NCBI GenBank assembly: GCA_028023455.1
Contig: JAQFVV010000001.1
Location: 25,223,401-25,287,400, forward strand
Direction: 5' to 3'
Source of the DNA: Epiperipatus broadwayi
Lineage: Eukaryota; Onychophora; Udeonychophora; Euonychophora; Peripatidae
Length of the DNA stretch: 64,000 nt
Shown: positions 59,394 through 64,000 of the stretch, piece by piece
Numbering within the stretch: the first letter of the stretch is position 1
Layout of the letters: each line of letters begins with the position of its first letter
Notes under the pieces: generated by a model
Told to the model about the DNA's origin: nothing
The model's database searches: none
The model's input: the letters and a program-made list of their open reading frames with translations, nothing else
Program-made: the position numbers and the translations under genes

Positions 59394-60742
59394 TTACTGA
59401 TTTTAATTACAACCAAGTATATATATCTATGAATCCAAAATACATATTCACATCTTTTATTGGCAAAAGTCTTTGATTTGATATATACATATTGAAACGG
59501 AATGACAATAATGAACTATGCCAAGGTGATCATTAACCAATGAATGTCAAGCCAACACTTGATTCAACATTTTATAAAGCAGCAAGTATGGATGCCATTT
59601 ATAACAAAATAAAATATTGATGATACTCTTTGCTATAACCCCACAGATTTGAACAGAATTTGTAACTTACTAGATCTAAATAAAACCATTATTTCAAATT
59701 GTTCTGAGAATATGAGCACTATTTATAACAAATTGCAAATGAAGAATATATAACCAAATGTCACTCTCTTATAAATAGAAATATATTCCTATTAAACAAA
59801 TCACTTGTAATCAAATAAACAATAACAAAAGATGAGAAAGATAAACATTAATGTTCTTCATGAATTCAAACACTATAACAATATGAACTTATCCCAAATG
59901 TTAGACATTATTTGTACATGAATGAATAAAATAGTAACCTTAATATGTCCTACAAATTTAGAAGCTATTTATAATAAAATGAGAATTGTAAGGATCAGAA
60001 ACAAAGACTTGAGTATAACCTACACACTTAAAATACAATTATATCAAAATAAAGTATTATCCAATAGTTGATCTCTAATTATATCTAAATAAAATAAAAT
60101 AATGCTAACTCAGCAATACTATTTCATTAATTTTAATATAGCCTTTGGATGCTTGATGATAATAAAAAGATGTTATCACATTAATCTATCCTTAATATGT
60201 ATATAAAACTTTCTTTTTTAAAATCCTATAAGTTCATAACATCAAATCGTAAATAAAATACCTCAATACTAAACAATAACATAATACAATATACAATATC
60301 AACTAATCTAGTATATCTCACTATCTTCACCAACTTATAATAATATAGAATAAAATCAACCCTTTTCCAATCATAACAATACAAGATAAACGATAGATTC
60401 CCATTTGATACTTATTCAAATACAATTAGCAAATCACAACAATTATTCTTCAGCCTAATAAAACTAAGTTATTAAACTTTAAATTATAATTAACATAATG
60501 TGTGAAATTTTATTAAGGTTCTACTATGATCAAATGTCAATATTAAAACCTAGTATTTTTTATATATATAAAACCTAGTATTTAAACTAAATTTACCTTC
60601 TTCACCAATGAATTTTAAATATAATTAAAGCAAATCATTTTATTTAATGGACTTCAAATATCAATTTCGATATACTATTATCAATTTTAAAATATAATAG
60701 GATTACTATCTTTATAACTAAATACTAACTTAATATAATATT
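59394..60742. other. A/T-rich stretch with possible decayed tandem repeat
   Basis: No gene. Between about 59590 and 60060 similar phrases recur at irregular spacing: TATTTATAACAAAAT-like, TATAACCCCACA-like and ACAAATTTAGAA-like. They may be the remains of a minisatellite. No intact unit could be defined. Confidence 0.3.
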
Positions 60743-61062
60743 CACAGAGGCAAAATTCTCCATACAGTAGTGCCACTCAATGCAAGTCAGAGTAATCAAT
60801 GGATGCAAGAAGGCTTATGCATAAAATCCCTATTTAGTATCTATTCATTCAATATCCCTGACTAGTTTGCTTTCATTAGTGAGGAGCCTTGGATCTGAGA
60901 GCACTGCACATAGATCCTCACTGATGAAAGCCACAAACTAGAATCTGGGATATTGGATGAATAGGCACTAAATAACTATATTAGGCAAAAAGCTTTCTGC
61001 ATTCATTGATTACTCTGGCTTGTACTAAGTGATGCTGCAGTATGGAGAGTTTTGCCTCTGTG
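60743..61062. mobile_element. 320-bp foldback MITE
   Basis: The left end CACAGAGGCAAAATTCTCCA and the right end are inverted repeats. Similarity continues for about 140 bp, through GAGTAATCAATG and on to the CAGTGAGGA-like centre. The sequence at 54101-54372 is a diverged relative. No target duplication was clear and there is no coding. Confidence 0.8.
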
Positions 61063-61657
61063 TAAACAGCTTACATACACATAAAGAATGGTCATCATGT
61101 GATGTTTAGTGATATAATATTTACCCAATAAATAATAGCTTAAAATATGCAGGCATTCAATTGTAATTGTCTTTATTTATCTTAAATAATTATTATATTT
61201 GAACTTTGTAAATTATTCAATCACTTCAGATATAAATTTTTATTCTAACAACTGTTACTATAACTAATAAAATAATTATAATGAAATTCTAATTATCTAT
61301 TAAATATCTCATAAATCTAAATTAATTTATTACCACCTAAAATATATATCTGATCCAAATGATAAAATATTAAATTTAATACAAAGAGAATAATATGTGA
61401 TTAAATACACACCACTACTATGGTTTAATTTTCAGATTGTTATATGATTACTTATAATAAATTATGAGATGTAAGTCAGTACATAAATATTATTTGTCAG
61501 AATATTATTAGCCATTAGATTTCCATTAAAAAATTGAATGACAAACTAAGCAAGTCTATTTATTTTAAACAAATTTAAAGATTATTAACAATGAATGTAA
61601 TATATATATGTAATAATATTATAATTTGATGTCTGTATTTCTTCAAATCAATATACA
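61063..61657. other. AT-rich non-coding stretch
   Basis: Nothing recognised. Confidence 0.5.
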
Positions 61658-62130
61658 TAATCTTATAATTGAATATTTATAAATACAATAATTAGATATA
61701 AGTAAAGTATAACTTTAAAAATTTTATCCACTTAGGAGCACTTTAGACTTGTATTCTTTGTCAACTAACACTTTGAAAGGCTAACATTCCCACAATTCCA
61801 TGATCTTAACGTTTGCTGCCTCTCTGTTAATTAAGTCTTGTTGTATTTGTAGATTAGCATAGCTCCCTTTATTTTTCTTTTGTTAAAAAAAAAAAATAAC
61901 AAAAGGAAAAAAAAATAAATGGAAAAAAAGGAAGCTATACTAATATACAAATCCAAACAAGACTTAATTAACAGACAGGCACTAAACGTTAAGATCACGG
62001 AATTGTGGCAAGTGTTAGTTGACAAAGACTATGAGGATAGTGGAAAGCGCTCCGAAGTGGATAAAATTTTTAAAGTTATACTTTACATATATCTAATTAC
62101 TATATTTATAAATATTCAATTATAAGATTA
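61658..62130. mobile_element. 473-bp foldback element
   Basis: TAATCTTATAATTGAATATT at the left and its complement at the right begin two arms of about 220 bp. Both contain AAATTTTATCCACTT-like, TTTGTCAACTAACA-like and TTAATTAAGTCTTG-like blocks in inverted order. An A/T-rich hairpin forms the centre (about 61880-61910). Arms differ by small indels. A 68-codon frame in the right arm (61919-62125) is not preserved in the left arm and is probably chance. The element ends 10-20 bases before the Penelope-like 3' end. Confidence 0.75.
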
Positions 62131-62200
62131 CACACACACATATATATATATAAAATACATATTTTGCGGGTTCATCTGTGTTAAAAACTTTTAATATCAA

Positions 62201-62247
62201 TATACTGACGTTTCGACTTGGTCACACAAGCCATCCACAGAGTTATA
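62201..62247 (-). ncRNA. hammerhead-like motif downstream of Penelope ORF
   Basis: About 90 bases after the endonuclease stop, the minus strand reads CTGTGGA, one T, a 6-bp stem II GGCTTG/CAAGTC with loop TGTGAC, then GAAACGTC. Stem I pairs TATAACT with AGTATA with one bulged A. Only A6 of the core (here T) departs from the hammerhead consensus. Penelope-like elements are known to carry hammerheads of this minimal type with an almost absent stem III. Activity is uncertain. Confidence 0.5.
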
Positions 62248-62334
62248 AAAAGGTAGAAAGACGGTTGTAGAGGCGCTACAATCACTGATTTGAATAAAAC
62301 ATTAAAAATCCCACCAATAGCAAAAATGTTAAAT

Positions 62335-63339
62335 TTAAGAATGTTTTTTAAAGAAATCTTTCCAAATAGGAGGAAGTTTGCACATATCATCTCGCTTATT
62401 GATACAATCTGGCCTTTTAAGTATCTCAATGGCTTCTCTGATTTTGCATTGGTAGAGATTATCACATCTGGATATGATCCTAGTACTAGAAAAATCTATT
62501 TTATGACCTGAATCTATAGTATGAAGTGAGAGTGCTGATGTTGATGAGTGTTGTTTAACTGCATTAGCATGCTCATCTCTCCTAACACTGATGTGACGAT
62601 TACTCATACCTATGTAAGAAGCTTTACAATTTTTACATGAGATTTGATAGACACCATGAGATTCAAGAGGGATTGAATCCTTAGGCTTGGTTATTATATT
62701 GCTGATCTTTTGATGAGCAGAAAATGCTGTATCTATGTTATAGCGTTTTAATATACGTCCGATACTGTCTGTAGTTCCTTTTACATATGGAACACAAATC
62801 CTAATAGCTGATTTATCATCTTTTTGTTTCCTATTTTGTCTATTTTGGGCTTGAAATAAAGCTTTTTTTATAAATTTGTAATTATAACTATTTGCTAATA
62901 AAACACTATTAATATGATTTATTTCTTCTTTCAGATGTGTGTCATCTGAAAGGTTAATTGCTCTATTTAAAAGAGTTTTGGCTACAGAAACTATCTGAGT
63001 TGGGTGATGATGAGAATGGAAATGTAAATATCTGTCTGTGTGTGTATCCTTTCTGTAAATAGAAAAAGATAAACTATTTGGTGTTCTGGTGACTAGAACA
63101 TCAAGAAAAGGGAGTTTTCCATCAGACTCTGTCTCCATTGTAAATTTAATATGAGGATGCATATTATTTAAATGTAAGAAAAAATCATCTAATGTACTTT
63201 TTCCATGTTGCCATATGACAAAAGTGTCATCTATGTATCTGAGCCAAATGAGAGGTTTTAAAGATGATGATTCTAAAGCACGAGTTTCTATATATTCCAT
63301 GAATAAATCAGCTATTACTCCTGAGATAGGTGAGCCCAT
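62335..63339 (-). CDS. Penelope-like RT (palm/thumb) and GIY-YIG endonuclease, downstream frame
   Basis: The 334-codon frame begins MGSPISGVIADLFMEYIETR, an RT block. YIDD at residues 35-38 is the polymerase catalytic pair, and GKLPFLDVLVTR in the thumb follows. The C-terminal third is a GIY-YIG endonuclease: HGVYQISCKNCKASYIGMSN with the CX2C pair typical of the family, then SALSLHTIDSGHKIDF, the REAIEI helix, and a KLPPIW motif near the end. The first ATG is internal to the true protein. The upstream sequence NGQHYRQVFGTP is in this frame, and the rest of the RT continues in the frame of 63315-64000. One base gained or lost restores a single reading frame. The CDS ends at 62335, 88 bases before the hammerhead-like motif. 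Confidence 0.9.
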   Translation of the reverse strand: MGSPISGVIADLFMEYIETRALESSSLKPLIWLRYIDDTFVIWQHGKSTLDDFFLHLNNMHPHIKFTMETESDGKLPFLDVLVTRTPNSLSFSIYRKDTHTDRYLHFHSHHHPTQIVSVAKTLLNRAINLSDDTHLKEEINHINSVLLANSYNYKFIKKALFQAQNRQNRKQKDDKSAIRICVPYVKGTTDSIGRILKRYNIDTAFSAHQKISNIITKPKDSIPLESHGVYQISCKNCKASYIGMSNRHISVRRDEHANAVKQHSSTSALSLHTIDSGHKIDFSSTRIISRCDNLYQCKIREAIEILKRPDCINKRDDMCKLPPIWKDFFKKHS

Positions 63340-64000
63340 AGGAGTACCAAAAACTTGTCTGTAATGCTGTCCATTGTATACAAAATATGTAAATGTTTAA
63401 TCAAAGCAATAATATGGTCTGGTAAATTGCAACGTTGTGAGATTATATTTAAAGCTTCATCAATTGGAATGTTTGTAAACAAAGACACGACATCAAAACT
63501 GACCAGAATGTCACTAGCATTAATTTTTAAACTTTTTAAAACAGAAATAAAATGAAGAGAGTTTTTAATATATGATTTAATAGATGGGATTGTAGGTTTA
63601 ATGAAATCCGATAAGTATCTAGCTAAAATATGAGTTGGAGAACCTATTGCACTTACTATTGGACGAAGAGGGGTATCTGGTTTGTGAATTTTTGGAAGTC
63701 CATAAAATTTTGGACAGACACAAGATTTTTCACGAGGGATTATTTTATTTTTTATCTCTGTTTCAATAGGTGATTTATTAATAATAGCTTTTGTTGTTTT
63801 TTCCAAATATGTAGTATGATCTCTTTTTGATAGTTTATAAGTTTTATCACTAAGCAGATCTAAAATTTTATTATGGTAAATGTCACGATCCATTACAACT
63901 GTGGCATTACCTTTATCAGCTGGAAGTACAACAATTGATTTGTTCGATTTTATATTATTTAATGCTTGTCTTTCTTTCTTTGAAAAATTATTTTTAGGAA
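63315..64000 (-). CDS. Penelope-like RT N-terminal part, partial and frameshifted
   Basis: Open from the window edge, this frame encodes SIVVLPADKGNATVVMDRD, then VCPKFYGLPKIHKPDTPLRP, then DILVSFDVVSLFTNIPIDEA. These are the finger and first palm motifs of Penelope-type RTs (PADKG, GLPK.HK, the SFDV.SLFTN catalytic aspartate). It then leaves frame near LIKHLHILYT. The first ATG in the window (63893) lies inside the PADKG-VVMD block, so the real start is upstream of the window. The last in-frame residues are a shifted reading of the next frame. Confidence 0.88.
   Translation of the reverse strand, partial: PKNNFSKKERQALNNIKSNKSIVVLPADKGNATVVMDRDIYHNKILDLLSDKTYKLSKRDHTTYLEKTTKAIINKSPIETEIKNKIIPREKSCVCPKFYGLPKIHKPDTPLRPIVSAIGSPTHILARYLSDFIKPTIPSIKSYIKNSLHFISVLKSLKINASDILVSFDVVSLFTNIPIDEALNIISQRCNLPDHIIALIKHLHILYTMDSITDKFLVLLWAHLSQE

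Larger units (their letters stand above)
62140..64000 (-). mobile_element. Penelope-like retroelement, 3' part
   Basis: The element lies on the minus strand and runs off the window end. It holds most of an RT, a GIY-YIG endonuclease and a 3' region ending in a TA-rich tail near 62140. The same 3' region is present at 17770-17882. The reading frame is broken once by a single-base shift near 63385-63400. Otherwise it is well preserved, so the copy is fairly young. Confidence 0.9.

Noticed and set aside
61919-62125. 68-codon frame in the right arm of a foldback
   Set aside because: The mirrored arm does not keep the frame and no domain was recognised.
50459-64000. Downstream exons for TM2-TM7
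   Set aside because: No splice-bounded frame resembling the TM2-TM3 region was seen; the exons probably lie beyond the window.

Overview
The window looks like nuclear DNA from an invertebrate animal with a very AT-rich, transposon-rich genome. By eye about three quarters of the bases are A or T. There are spliced exons with GT/AG borders and metazoan-type mobile elements: Penelope-like, hAT, piggyBac-like and Ty3-like. There is no bacterial-style gene packing, rRNA, CRISPR array or intact tRNA. A degenerate CCCTAA block and the element mix would suit a cnidarian, mollusc or flatworm better than an insect, but the species cannot be read from the sequence.

The only host gene I can support is a GABA-B-receptor-like class C GPCR on the + strand. 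Eight exons (14995-50458) encode most of the extracellular Venus-flytrap domain and the first membrane helix. All are open, have GT/AG borders and agree in phase. The 5' exons (signal peptide, start of lobe 1) and the exons for helices 2-7 were not found and probably lie outside the window. The last intron seen, 27091-50309, is 23.2 kb and is mostly a nest of transposons.

Layout. 1-14 kb: AT-rich DNA with a hAT element with a target duplication (5580-7018), a Penelope-derived foldback (8179-8588) and a decayed Ty3-like LTR element (about 10.35-13.55 kb) carrying a SINE. 14-27 kb: receptor exons, more foldbacks, a decayed hAT transposase (19.4-21.8 kb) and a TA-flanked MITE. 34-45 kb: a giant foldback element with an 8-bp target duplication. 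It holds a smaller GGTA...TACC element and a gag-only LTR retrotransposon. 46.5-49.9 kb: a second, truncated foldback copy with a piggyBac-type MITE and a short GC-rich insert. 50.3 kb: the TM1 exon. 52.5-53.2 kb: a 437-nt tandem repeat whose two copies each carry a complete canonical hammerhead ribozyme, a retrozyme-type locus. 55.3-57.3 kb: a head-to-head palindrome of two truncated Penelope-like copies with GIY-YIG endonuclease ORFs. 58.3-59.4 kb: a TIR element with telomere-like repeats inside. 60.7-62.1 kb: two foldbacks. 62.1-64.0 kb: a Penelope-like RT/endonuclease element running off the end.

Two themes recur. At least ten elements are inverted (foldback) structures, several derived from Penelope-like 3' ends. 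Hammerhead or hammerhead-like RNA motifs appear in the retrozyme dimer (canonical), the Penelope 3' ends (one core change) and a MITE. The canonical hammerhead dimer at 52.5 kb is the most interesting item.
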